A stretch of DNA of 64,000 nucleotides from Liolophura sinensis (Eukaryota; Mollusca; Polyplacophora; Chitonida; Chitonidae), in contig NC_088307.1 of assembly GCF_032854445.1 (NCBI RefSeq), positions 1,614,001 through 1,678,000 on the forward strand, given 5' to 3'. Positions 11,401 to 20,600 of the stretch are shown in pieces; within the stretch, counting starts at the first letter, position 1; the number at the start of each line of letters is the position of its first letter. Below the pieces are notes generated by a model, which did not search any database, was not told the origin of the DNA, and saw nothing but the letters and a program-made list of their open reading frames with translations. The position numbers and the translations under genes were made by a program.

Positions 11401-14291
11401 TTACATTTTGTTTACTTATTTGATTGTTGTTTTATGTCATAATCAAGAATATTTCACTTACATGACAGGGGCCAGCATTGTTTTGGGAGGAAACTGGACA
11501 GAGCCTGGGGGAAAACCCATGACCATCAGCAGGTTGCTGGCAGACCTTCCCACCTGTGTGGGAACTGCGACTGTCAAATTACATCACAGAATTGCATCCC
11601 AATATTCAAACATTTCTCTCTTCAAAATAAAAGTTGTTGCCTAATAACAGTGAAAGTAAAACCTAAAAACTAAGACTGCTATCTTGGAATAATTGTGAAC
11701 TTAACTCATTACAAAATTATATTCATTATCCATTGGTGAGTAAAATAACTATAAAGAGTTGAGGGAACCAAAGCTATCATCACTTCTGGTCTTTAGATAA
11801 TGTTTTACTTCTCATACTTTGTTAAGCAACAGTAAATTCACACTGCCCTAGAATCTCTTTTCTGTGAACCTTATCTCAAACTCTTTATTATCCCACATCA
11901 GACACACTACTCTGCGTTTCACTGAATCGCATCGGTCATGTGGGGGACCTTTATATTCAAGAACCCTGCAGCGATATGAGGTACAGCTGACTAGGTTATC
12001 TCCCTTTGTTTGGTTGTGAAAACCAGGTTACATCAGTGAAGTGCTTAGCCTGTACATCCATCTGAGCGCTGAATTGATTGGTCTTTTGCAGGGGAGAATG
12101 TGCTAACATGATGTACATAGGTCTGAGCGCTGAATTGATTGGTCTTTTGCAGGATAAATTTGTTGCATGGCTGCTTAGTGACATTATACAGAAATATATA
12201 GTGTCAGTAACCCTCTCTCAATATGAGGGTTGCAGACACCATATATTTCCATATGCTGTCAGTGAGTAACTAATACTATAATGCTTTACATTTTAACCTA
12301 TGTACATCATGTTAGTACATTCTCCCCTGGGAGATAAATTCCTAGGAGCACCCTCACCTTATCATGGTGTAACTTGAGGAGCTCTGTGGAGCCATTATTC
12401 GGGGTAGGGACTACCTTAACCCAGGAGGCCTTGGTAGGATCAGATACCTGTAACATAGAGACAGACAGACTGGGTGTAAATGGGAAACTGCAGACTAAAA
12501 ACTCGACAAAAAGTTCTCTCAAAACTATATTACTCTGATTTAGGCATACATGAGTGCACCCTCCATTATAATTCTTCCAGTCAGACAGCTACCACAAAAC
12601 AGAAGTTGTGTAAGTTGTTACCTCTTCCCAGGTTGTTTTACTACCTGTTCTTGTCTGTTGGCTAAAAACAAGAGCTAATACAACTGTGAACAAAAGAGGC
12701 CATTTGGTGCTGTGATGCTGCAAAGTATTCCACTGAACTTGAACTCCATGTCATTATACACAAAAATTTATGCAGTCACCAGCTTTCCACTCTGATTAAA
12801 TTTTTGTTGAGGTCTGTGCTCTACTTATTAACTGGGTCAATGCAATTGCGCTGTCTCCTGTCATTTGTGCTGTCCAGTCTACAGACAACATATTAACTTC
12901 GTAACGGCGTGCAGGTAACTTCTGAGAACACAGAGGGCTTCTGAGTTAAAATAACATTAAAACTTTTGGTTAAGAAATCACTATTCAACTTTCAGCCACA
13001 TTTTTTTGCCGTAAATATGTGCACTACATGTCTCCTTTGTTATGCACACAACACGTGCTAGCTGACGGCATTTATGCATTGTGCTCTTGGTGAGCTAGCA
13101 GTGGGCAGAGAAAGGTGGCAATCAATTTAAACAGAATTTACACTTCACTAGTCAAAAACTTTCCATGAGCTGGTCATCGTTGACATTCCCTCATCTCGAT
13201 AGTTATATTATTTCCCTCGGTGGACATTGTATCAGACAGGGATAGTGAGGGTTCCACATGCCAGTTGGGTATTACACACACTGCAAGTAGCTAACTGTAG
13301 ATATAATTACTAATTATCAAAAGAAAATAAACCTGCAGATGGTTGTGGGTTCCAATTTGTGCGAATGATTGGTCTCACATCATGGTGAAACCGAACGATC
13401 GGTTATTTAAGGCTTGATTTGTTTATTTATTTGATTGGTGTTTTACGCCGTACTCAAGAATATTTCACTTATACGACGGCACCAGCATTATGGTGGGTGG
13501 AAACCGGGCAGAGCCCGGGGGAAACCCACGACCATCCGCAGGTTGCTGACAGACCTTCCCATGTACTATTTAAGGCTTGAAACCTGAAAGAAAACATATA
13601 ACAATGGCATAACTATTGACTTTTACAGACTTTCAATGTTTTACCCTCAAGTCAAGAATGACAGCTGCAGACAGGGCCAAGAAATAAGCCTGAAAATAAA
13701 CTTAATCATGACTCTGTGGACTGCGTGAATCTGTTACCAATAGCAGTGTTGAAAGATGTCCATGCAGTAGTGTCTGTGTTACAGTCACTTATGTGTAGTC
13801 GACCTTTCAGAATCGTCCGGTCTATCATTCGAATCTTTAGATAGGCATCACTGAGTATGACAACAGTAAACTTTTATTTCTATGACATATCGGTTAAAAT
13901 CCCCATAAAGATTGGAGTATTTATGCTGCTTTTCACTTGTATTACCAACGATGCCGATTGTGCTAGAATCGTCACTTAGAAAAGCCACATAGTCAAAATA
14001 CTTCATTCACAAAAGTGAATCTAGCATCCTCACCGAAGAGCAAGTAAGAGCACATCTCACGTGCACAGACCACAGGCAAAATAGCGACGTTAGGATCTGC
14101 AGCACGCCGATAATCGCCAAAACGATCAGCCCCGCTTCGAAATAATCCTGTAGACCGTACAGCACTGTCCAACAATAAAACCATAATACATATATCAGAG
14201 CGAACGGCCCAACATAGCCATGGAAAACAAGGGGCCGTATGTTGTAATAAGCGACCCGCTGTATTTCTTCGTTCAGGGAACCGGCTGCCAT
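2310..14291 (-). CDS. ATP13A1, P5A-type ATPase (N-terminal about 464 residues in 9 exons)
   Basis: Minus-strand gene, truncated by the left edge. Exons: 14034-14291, 12358-12447, 11188-11375, 10328-10556, 9592-9661, 8866-8972, 7643-7772, 3263-3445, 2310-2447. All splice phases agree, giving 1393 nt of coding sequence. The family is the endoplasmic-reticulum P5A ATPase, known as a dislocase that extracts mistargeted transmembrane helices. Visible hallmarks in order: two hydrophobic helices in exon 1; a third membrane hairpin ([20 protein letters not shown]) in exon 4; the actuator-domain TGES in exon 6; GGTKVVQH in exon 7; [13 protein letters not shown] plus a membrane helix in exon 8; and the P5A signature PPELP in exon 9. 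The catalytic DKTGT lies beyond the window. ATG at 14291 has a good context (A at -3, G at +4). The family is about 1200 residues long, so roughly 40 percent is seen. The gene is divergent to CHCHD5. Confidence 0.95.
2771..2925. repeat. Tandem repeat, about 53-bp unit, 3 copies
   Basis: Three copies of an AGATTTGCAGGCTAAAGTGA-type unit with CATCTCCTTCAGAGTCTCAACTTC, differing at a few positions. Confidence 0.9.
3019..3130 (-). mobile_element. tRNA-derived SINE fragment (central domain and tail)
   Basis: Contains the reverse complement of the SINE tail (TGATTTATTTGATTGG) followed by CATTATGGGGGGAGCCCGGG and GAACCCATGACCATCTGAAG. It is internally deleted compared with the fuller copies at 13418 and 16222 and has lost the tRNA-like head. 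Confidence 0.75.
3263..3445 (-). CDS. ATP13A1 exon 8
   Basis: Phase 1 to 1, 183 nt. Encodes [20 protein letters not shown] and then [20 protein letters not shown], followed by the membrane helix [19 protein letters not shown]. Nearly identical to other animal ATP13A1 proteins. Acceptor GTTTCAG, donor AAAGG|GTAAGT. Confidence 0.96.
3446..6468. other. ATP13A1 intron 7 (left part), no recognised feature
   Basis: About 3 kb of AT-rich intron. I see poly-T and poly-A runs but no exon, tRNA-like sequence, SINE or tandem array. Short open frames here have no recognisable product and lie on both strands. Confidence 0.6.
6469..6592 (-). mobile_element. SINE fragment (central domain and tail)
   Basis: Begins with an ATTTATTTATTTTATGGGTG-like tail complement, then TTTATGCCATACTCAAGAAT, CAGAATTATGGTGGGAGGAAACCGGGCAG and GGGGGAAACTCACGACAATC. 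Same family as the element at 55013-55287, in reverse orientation and lacking the tRNA head. Confidence 0.85.
6683..7570. repeat. Minisatellite, 60-64 bp unit, about 14 copies
   Basis: Tandem units of the form CACACCTCACACTCACCTGA / ACACATCTAGACATAAATCTGAATTTGCTC / ACACGTTTTCAACC. A CAC deletion and ACATGTTTT versus ACACGTTTT variants alternate in blocks, suggesting higher-order duplication. Lies in ATP13A1 intron 7, ending about 70 bp before exon 7. Confidence 0.96.
7643..7772 (-). CDS. ATP13A1 exon 7
   Basis: Phase 0 to 1, encoding [20 protein letters not shown] then [15 protein letters not shown]...GPGLK. This matches the family stretch after SVPxMKEP and the GGTKVVQH element. Acceptor TGTCACAG, donor AAAG|GTATGG. 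Confidence 0.94.
7773..8865. other. ATP13A1 intron 6 (GC-AG type)
   Basis: On the minus strand the intron starts GCAAGG at 8865 and ends TGTCACAG at 7773. Apart from the 36-bp array at 8191-8606 it holds no recognisable element. Confidence 0.8.
8191..8606. repeat. Minisatellite, 36-bp unit, about 11.5 copies
   Basis: Units of TGTATAAGAACTATATTTCA / TGATACTGAAGGCCAT. Because 36 is a multiple of 3 the array is open on both strands. It lies within the GC-AG intron of ATP13A1. Confidence 0.96.
8866..8972 (-). CDS. ATP13A1 exon 6 (TGES motif)
   Basis: Phase 1 to 0, 107 nt, encoding [20 protein letters not shown] then [19 protein letters not shown] is the dephosphorylation motif of the P-type ATPase actuator domain. 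Acceptor TTTTCAG. The donor is AAG|GCAAGG, so the next intron is GC-AG (see findings). Confidence 0.93.
8973..9591. other. ATP13A1 intron 5
   Basis: Intron of about 620 bp, mostly occupied by the SINE fragment at 9105-9320. The rest is AT-rich with no other signal. Confidence 0.75.
9105..9320 (-). mobile_element. SINE, reverse orientation, partial tRNA-like head
   Basis: Tail complement TTGATTGATTTATTTATTTG, then TGCCGTACTCAAGAATGTTTC, a diverged GGGAGGAATCCGGGCAAAGA and CCACGACCATCTGCAGG. After that comes GGGGCTCCTGAGTCACTGTGCTGCG, the complement of the tRNA-derived head seen intact at 16222 and 55013. The middle is partly deleted. Confidence 0.85.
9592..9661 (-). CDS. ATP13A1 exon 5 (70 nt)
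   Basis: Short exon, phase 0 to 1, encoding [20 protein letters not shown] then VSIG. This is the start of the actuator domain (VPGDIVSIG). Acceptor TTTCTGCAG, donor ATAG|GTAATT. The open frame that continues past this donor is intronic. Confidence 0.95.
9662..10327. other. ATP13A1 intron 4
   Basis: Intron with a small three-copy repeat (9985-10062) and no other recognisable element. Confidence 0.75.
9985..10062. repeat. Short tandem repeat, about 28-bp unit, 3 copies
   Basis: AGCTGAGCACTAAGCCTACC / ACCTCC is repeated nearly three times. Confidence 0.85.
10328..10556 (-). CDS. ATP13A1 exon 4 (membrane hairpin)
   Basis: Phase 2 to 0. Encodes [20 protein letters not shown] and the following [19 protein letters not shown], then the conserved [17 protein letters not shown]. 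The acceptor (CCCCATCAAG) has only a modest pyrimidine tract. Donor CAG|GTAAGA. Confidence 0.96.
10557..11187. other. ATP13A1 intron 3, no recognised feature
   Basis: AT-rich intron. The stretch 10910-11040 is faintly SINE-like (CTGCTTGGGTTTAATGCCAA then CTGCAAGAATTTTCCACC) but too diverged to call. Confidence 0.5.
11188..11375 (-). CDS. ATP13A1 exon 3
   Basis: Phase 0 to 2. Encodes [20 protein letters not shown] then [13 protein letters not shown] and ends KKFGKN plus two bases of a valine codon. It corresponds to the cytosolic FQKxKYxxD...EKKQFLPVAFPV region of the family. Acceptor TTTTACAG, donor GT|GTAAGC. Confidence 0.93.
11376..12357. other. ATP13A1 intron 2
   Basis: About 980 bp of intron with one SINE fragment at 11405-11570 and a two-copy 54-bp repeat near 12058-12155 (GTCTGAGCGCTGAATTGATT then GGTCTTTTGCAGG). 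Nothing else is supported. Confidence 0.7.
11405..11570 (-). mobile_element. SINE fragment (central domain and tail)
   Basis: TTACTTATTTGATTGTTGTT tail complement, then ATAATCAAGAATATTTCACTT, a diverged GGGAGGAAACTGGACAGAGCC and ACCCATGACCATCAGCAGGT with TGCTGGCAGACCTTCCCACC. No tRNA-like head is visible. Confidence 0.85.
12358..12447 (-). CDS. ATP13A1 exon 2
   Basis: Ninety bases, phase 0 to 0, encoding [20 protein letters not shown] and [10 protein letters not shown]. The core [14 protein letters not shown] is nearly invariant in ATP13A1. Flanked by TTACAG and AAG|GTGAGG. Confidence 0.95.
12448..14033. other. ATP13A1 intron 1
   Basis: Intron of about 1.6 kb. It holds one well-preserved SINE fragment (13418-13565) but otherwise shows no recognisable element. 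Confidence 0.7.
13418..13565 (-). mobile_element. SINE fragment, well preserved central domain
   Basis: TTTGTTTATTTATTTGATTG then GTGTTTTACGCCGTACTCAA, CCAGCATTATGGTGGGTGGA, AACCGGGCAGAGCCCGGGGG and AAACCCACGACCATCCGCAG. It is close to the apparent consensus, so relatively young, but cut off before the tRNA-like head. Confidence 0.92.
14034..14291 (-). CDS. ATP13A1 exon 1 (start codon)
   Basis: Starts [11 protein letters not shown] and encodes two hydrophobic segments (around residues 26-45 and 51-75) followed by [11 protein letters not shown], which matches the conserved WSVHAHCALTC stretch of ATP13A1. The 5' splice site is TCG|GTGAGG, phase 0. An in-frame TTG lies 18 nt upstream but ATG at 14291 is the natural start. 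Confidence 0.93.
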
Positions 14292-14600
14292 CTTTAAAAC
14301 TAATGGCAATGAATACGCTACGGGCGTTTGGTTGGTTATTTCTCACCATACCACAAACTGTTAAAATGTGATAGTGAAATCAACAAAATAGTTTTAAAGT
14401 GATACAAGGTAAAAATTATACAAAGATAAAAATTGTGTCGTCTGCTTATTTGTTTCCCTGTTGTTACGACTTCCGGTAATTTGTAAACATTTCAAACTGG
14501 AACACGTGGTTGTCGAGTAAAGTGACGGTGTAAACAGCTGTTTTAGGAGATTCGTGATGATGCTAAGTAGCACATCATTTCGTTTCATTTGTTGAACTAT
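14292..14600. promoter_or_regulatory. Shared divergent promoter of ATP13A1 and CHCHD5
   Basis: About 300 bp separate the ATP13A1 start codon (minus) from the inferred CHCHD5 first 5' splice site (plus). I see ACTTCCGG (14469-14476), a match to ETS/GABP-type sites common in promoters of mitochondrial and housekeeping genes, and an E-box CACGTG (14503-14508). No TATA box is evident. Transcription start sites cannot be placed from sequence alone. Confidence 0.6.
14520..14600 (+). other. CHCHD5 exon 1 (5'UTR plus 'AT' of start codon), start unknown
   Basis: Exon 2 opens with one base (G) before the in-frame codons GAC ATA TCC and has no ATG, so the start must lie upstream. At 14591-14606 the sequence GTTGAACTAT|GTAAGC has a strong 5' splice site directly after AT. 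Joining AT to G gives ATG and a protein whose N-terminus has the expected length. The 5' boundary given here is arbitrary. Confidence 0.6.
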
Positions 14601-17600
14601 GTAAGCAATGTGTCAAGGACGTGAAACTTTGACAATCATCTTGCCATTTTTTTCCGATTCTAAAATAACACATCCCCATCCTGCTCTAGTACTCACCAAT
14701 AGAGTCGCTGCGAGTTTAAATCTAGCACATGCTGGCCGTATTTACATCTTCGATTGTACATGGGATCGTTGGTTTCCGGTGTCCTCCCACAATAATGCTG
14801 GCTGCCGTTGTTTAAGGGAAATATTCTTTACAACAGCATAAAACGGTTACCAAACTACGTTCAATGTATAAATATACCTGTGAATTGTGCAGATTAACCA
14901 AAATATTCAAACTCTACGCACCATAAACTACACACAATGGCAAAAACGTATTTTACTATTGAACACTCAACCTTTTTAATCCCAATTAAGTAATTTGTGT
15001 ACCCATGCCGTTTCATTCCAAGTCATTTCATACCTAAGTCTTTTAATCGCAAGTCACTTCATACCCAATATAATTAGGGAGTATTGGTTTCCAACAGGTA
15101 TACTTCATCAAAAGATGATACCTGCCTCTAATTTATAAAATGTGAGTATACTTTGCAGTAAATGGAATGGATTAAAAGATGAAAGACTCTAAATTGTCAG
15201 ATCCACAGTCAGGCATTTTGCAATTCTGTAAGCCATACTTTTTACATTGTTTCTATTAAAATTGTGGGTGCATGTGTTTCAGGGATAACCTGTTGTTATG
15301 GGTGAAATTTACATGAACAGTTTAATGGATTACCTTAAGCCGTTAATTAAACATCAGTGATAACACAGAGATGTCTGACTGTGGTGACACAGTGCCATCA
15401 GATCACAAAGTCTACACTCATCACACAGACAAATTTAAGTCTACAGGTATCACACAGACAAAACAAAGTCTACAGTCATCACACAGACAAATTTAAGTCT
15501 ACAGGTATCACACAGACAAAACAAAGTCTACAGTCATCACACAGACAAATTTAAGTCTACAGGTACCACACAGACAAAACAAAGTCTACACTCATCACAC
15601 AGACAAATTTAAGTCTACAGGTATCACACAGACAAAACAGAGTCTACACTCGTCACAGAGACAAATTTAAGTCTACAGGTATCACACAGACAAAACAAAG
15701 TCTACACTCGTCATACAGACAAATTTAAGTCTACAGGTACCACACAGACAAAACAAAGCCTACACTCGTCACACAGACAAATTTAAGTCTACAGGTACCA
15801 CACAGACAAAACAAAGTCTACAGTCATCACACAGACAAATTTAAGTCTACAGGTACCACACAGACAAAACAAAGTCTACAGTCATCACACAGACAAATTT
15901 AAGTCTACAGGTACCACACAGACAAAACAAAGTCTACAGTCATCACACAGACAAAACAAAGTCTACAGTCATCACACAGACAAAACAAAGTCTACACTCA
16001 TCACATAGACAAAATAAAGTATTGCACATACTTGAGGTTTTCTAACCAAACAGGTCATACTTACATGAAGTCAAATATAGTGTGAAGTGTATAGATATTT
16101 TAAGCTTTACAGGGTTAAATGTACAGGGTTGGAAATGACTTGGTATGAAGGGGTGTGGGCAAGGCATGATAATGAAATCACCTGGTACAGCAGCAAAAAT
16201 GTCAGTAATTTAGCTGTAAGCCTTTGATTTATTTATTTATTTGATTGGTGTTTTATGCCGTACTCAAGAATATTTCACTTATACAACAGCCGCCAGCATT
16301 ATGGTGGTAGGAAACTGGGCAGAGCCCGGTGGAAACCTGCGACCATCCGCACATACCTTCCCACATACTGCCGGACAGGAAGCTAGCATGAGCTGGACTT
16401 GAACTCACAGCGACCGCATTGGTGAAAGTCTCCTGGGTCATTACGCTGCAATAACGTGCTAACCAGCTGAGCCACGGAGACCTCCTGTAAGCTTTTGAGA
16501 ACTTTTCGATTCAGTCTCATGCATGGGGTGCGTTAGACTGTGTTTGTTAGAAGTTAGCATTACAGATATGGGCAGATGAATGTCTGCGTTAATATCCAGT
16601 CTGTTTTGTATGGTTTTACAGGGATTCAGTCTCATGCATGGGGTGCCATTAGGCCGTTTGTGTTAGAAGTTAGCATTACAGATATGGGCAGATGAATATC
16701 TGCAGTAATATCCAGTCTGTTTTGTATGGTTTTACAGGGATTCAGTCTCATGCATGGGGTGCCATTAGGCCGTTTGTGTTAGAAGTTAGCATTACAGATA
16801 TAGGCAGATGAATGTCTGCGTTAATATCCAGTCTGTTTTGTCTGGTTTTACAGGGATTCAGTCTCATGCATGGGGTGCCATTAGGCCGTTTGTGTTAGAA
16901 GTTAGCATTACAGATATGGGCAGATGAATATCTGCAGTAATATCCAGTCTGTTTTGTATGGTTTTACAGGGATTCAGTCTCATGCATGGGGTGCCATTAG
17001 GCCGTTTGTGTTAGAAGTTAGCATTACAGATATGGGCAGATGAATATCTGCAGTAATATCTAATCTGTTTTGTATGGTTTTACAGGGATTCAGTCTCATG
17101 CATGGGGTGCCATTAGGCCGTTTGTGTTAGAAGTTAGCATTACAGATATGGGCAGATGAATGTCTGCAGTAATATCTAATCTGTTTTGTATGGTTTTACA
17201 GGGATTCAGTCTCATGCATGGGGTGCCATTAGGCCGTTTGTGTTAGAAGTTAGCATTACAGATATGGGCAGATGAATATCTGCAGTAATATCTAGTCTGT
17301 TTTGTCTGGTTTTACAGGGATTCAGTCTCATGCATGGGGTGCGTTAGGCTGTGTGTGTTAGAAGTTAGCATTACAGATATGGGCAGATGAATGTCTGCAG
17401 TAATATCTAATCTGTTTTGTCTGGTTTTACAGGGATTCAGTCTCATGCCTGGGGTGCCGTTAGTCTGTGCGTGTTAGAAGTTAGCATTACAGATGAATAT
17501 CTGCGGTAATATCTAGTCTGTTTTGTATGGTTTTACAGGGATTCAGTCTCATGCATGGGGTGCGTTAGTCTGTGTGTGTTAGAAGTTAGCATTACAGATA

Positions 17601-20600
17601 TGGGTAGATGAATGTCTGCGTTAATATCAAGTCTGTTTTGTATGGTTTCACAGGGACATATCCATTGAGCTGGTGAAGCGGCATTGTAGTCGATATTTTG
17701 AGAGTTATGCTTCATGTGTGGACAAGTTCCCCTACACGTGGCACTTGGATTGTGACAAACAGAAAGCCAAGCTGAACAAATGTGCTGAAGGACAGTAAGT
17801 TTATTTTCTTACAGCTGCATGCAGCAGGATTGTCTGTTACTGAACTTACGCTGACTTTAAAGTGGAAGGCTGCCTTTCCAATGTTCGCATAAGGCTACCA
17901 TTAACAATTGCTTGAATCTTATTCTGATTAATGAACTGTCTGTTTAAGTACTACTTTTATGGAGGGAACCATGGGGAAATGATTAAAATGCTTGTCTCTA
18001 TGACACACAGGTTGTGGGTTCAATCCCAGTTGTGGACAGGGAATTTGTAGATTTCCCTGCTCTCACTGACTGTGAAGCCTAGGTGACCATAAAAGGTCGA
18101 CAATGCTTGTATGGCCGTTTGCACGGACTAATGTTTGTTGAAAACTGCATGACTTTTATCAATATGATGTGTTTATCACATGTGTGAAAGTTCGTCAGCT
18201 ACTTGTCAAAGGTTGGTGGCTTATGTCATGCACTCTGCACTTTTCTCGCACTAAAACTGGCCACTGTGGCATAGGTGAAAAATTCAGGAGTACTGTAATC
18301 CTTCAACTTTTTCGTGTGTTTACAAGGTGATTATTAAAGCATATTCTGAGGGCATTTTTCTGTGTACACTGATAAAATTATACTTTTTGTGAAGGCCTGA
18401 AATTGGCCCAACAAACCCGTATAGTTTTGTCTCCTTTAATAAATCAATGTTGTTTTTCCAAGGTACTAAAATTGTCTGCCATCTTTATCTCTCAATTATT
18501 ATTAAATGATATAAATTGTGTGCTGTGCTGTATTTCCTGGAAGTCTTGTTGTTTAATGATAAAAGGGAAATAACTCCAGCTGAAATCTTAGAACTCCTTA
18601 ATCTGTTTCCAGCCCAACGATACAGAACATAAAATATGGATGTGTGGACTCCTTCGAAAAGTATGACGAATGTATCAGCACTCACCCATCCAAAGCTGAG
18701 CTTTGTGGCCAGTTTTTAAATGCGTTTAAAAAATGCGCCAAAAAATTTTACACTGCAGAAGGTAAGATTTGGTACAGGATCACAGTGATGAACACAGATG
18801 AAAATGGGCAGGTAATGGATGAAAGTGATGGTCATTTGGGATAACTCCTCATGATATTTTCATTTCTGTTGTGTATCATGTAACCCATCCCTGTCAGGTT
18901 GTACATTAAAGGCGTGAAACAATGGACTGATCCTCAGATTAGTGTTGTGACAGATCCAGTCTAGCTGTGTTTATATTCTTTGTTACAGTCCACATATTGA
19001 AGCTAGCACACGTACATGTACATTGGACTGATCCTCAGGTTAGTGTTGTGACTGATCCAGTCTAGCTGTGTTTATATTCTTTGTTACAGTCCGCATATTG
19101 AAGCTAGCACACGTACATGTACAATGGACTGATCCTCAGGTTAGTGTTGTGACTGATCCAGTCTAGCTGTATTTATATTCTTTGTTACAGTCCGCATATT
19201 GAAGCTAGCACACGTACATGTACAATGGACTGATCCTCAGATTAGTGTTGTGACAGATCCAGTCTAGCTGTGTTTATATTCTTTGTGACAGTCCGCATAT
19301 TGAAGCTAGCACACGTACATGTACAATGCACTGATCCTCAGATTAGTGTTGTGACAGATCCAGTCTAGCTGTGTTTATATTCTTTGTTACAGTCCGCATA
19401 TTGAAGCTAGCACACGTACATGTACATTGGACTGATCCTCAGGTTAGTGTTGTGACTGATCCAGTCTAGCTGTGTTTATATTCTTTGTTACAGTCCGCAT
19501 ATTGAAGCTAGCACACGTACGTACAATGGACTGATCCTCAGGTTAGTGTTGTGACTGATCCAGTCTAGCTGTATTTATATTCTTTGTTACAGTCCACATA
19601 TTGAAGCTAGCACACGTACATGTACAATGGACTGATCCTCAGATTAGTGTTGTGACAGATCCAGTCTAGCTGTGTTTATATTCTTTGTGACAGTCCGCAT
19701 ATTGAAGCTAGCACACGTACATGTACAATGCACTGATCCTCAGATTAGTGTTGTGACAGATCCAGTCTAGCTGTGTTTATATTCTTTGTGACAGTCCGCA
19801 TATTGAAGCTAGCACACGTACATGTACAATGGACTGATCCTCAGATTAGTGTTGTGACAGATCCAGTCTAGCTGTGTTTATATTCTTTGTGACAGTCCGC
19901 ATATTGAAGCTAGCACACGTACATGTACAGTGGACTGATCCTCAGATTAGTGTTGTGACAGATCCAGTCTAGCTGTGTTTATATTCTTTGTGACAGTCCG
20001 CATATTGAAGCTAGCACACGTACATATACAATGGACTGATCCTCAGATTAGTGTTGTGACAGATCCAGTCTAGCTGTGTTTATATTCTTTGTGACAGTCC
20101 GCATATTGAAGCTAGCACACGTACATGTACAATGGACTGATCCTCAGATTAGTGTTGTGACAGATCCAGTCTAGCTGTGTTTATATTCTTTGTGACAGTC
20201 CGCATATTGAAGCTAGCACACGTACATGTACAATGGACTGATCCTCAGATTAGTGTTGTGACAGATCCAGTCTAGCTGTGTTTATATTCTTTGTGACAGT
20301 CTGCATATTGAAGCTAGCACACGTACATGTACAATAGACTGATCCTCAGATTAGTGTTGTGACCGATCCAGTCTAGCTGTGTTTATATTCTTTGTGACAA
20401 TCTGCATATTGAAGCTAGCACACGTACATGTACAATAGACTGATCCTCAGATTAGTGTTGTGACTGATCCAGTCTAGCTGTGTTTATATTCTTTGTGACA
20501 ATCTGCATATTGAAGTTAGCACACGTACATGTACAATGGACTGATCCTCAGATTAGTGTTGTGACAGATCCAGTCTAGCTGTGTTTATATTCTTTGTGAC

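Larger units (their letters stand above)
14601..17653. other. CHCHD5 intron 1
   Basis: Inferred intron interrupting the start codon, from GTAAGC at 14601 to TTTCACAG at 17653. It contains two SINE copies and two tandem arrays. No other coding sequence is seen. Confidence 0.6.
17795..18612. other. CHCHD5 intron 2
   Basis: About 820 bp. It holds a tRNA-like/SINE-like stretch at 17960-18125 and a MITE-related fragment at 18290-18440. Confidence 0.7.

Noticed and set aside
14007-14309. ATP13A1 start at 14309 (100-codon frame)
   Set aside because: The codon at 14309 is TTG. The first ATG in frame is at 14291, with good context. The 14034 donor also ends the exon before the frame does.
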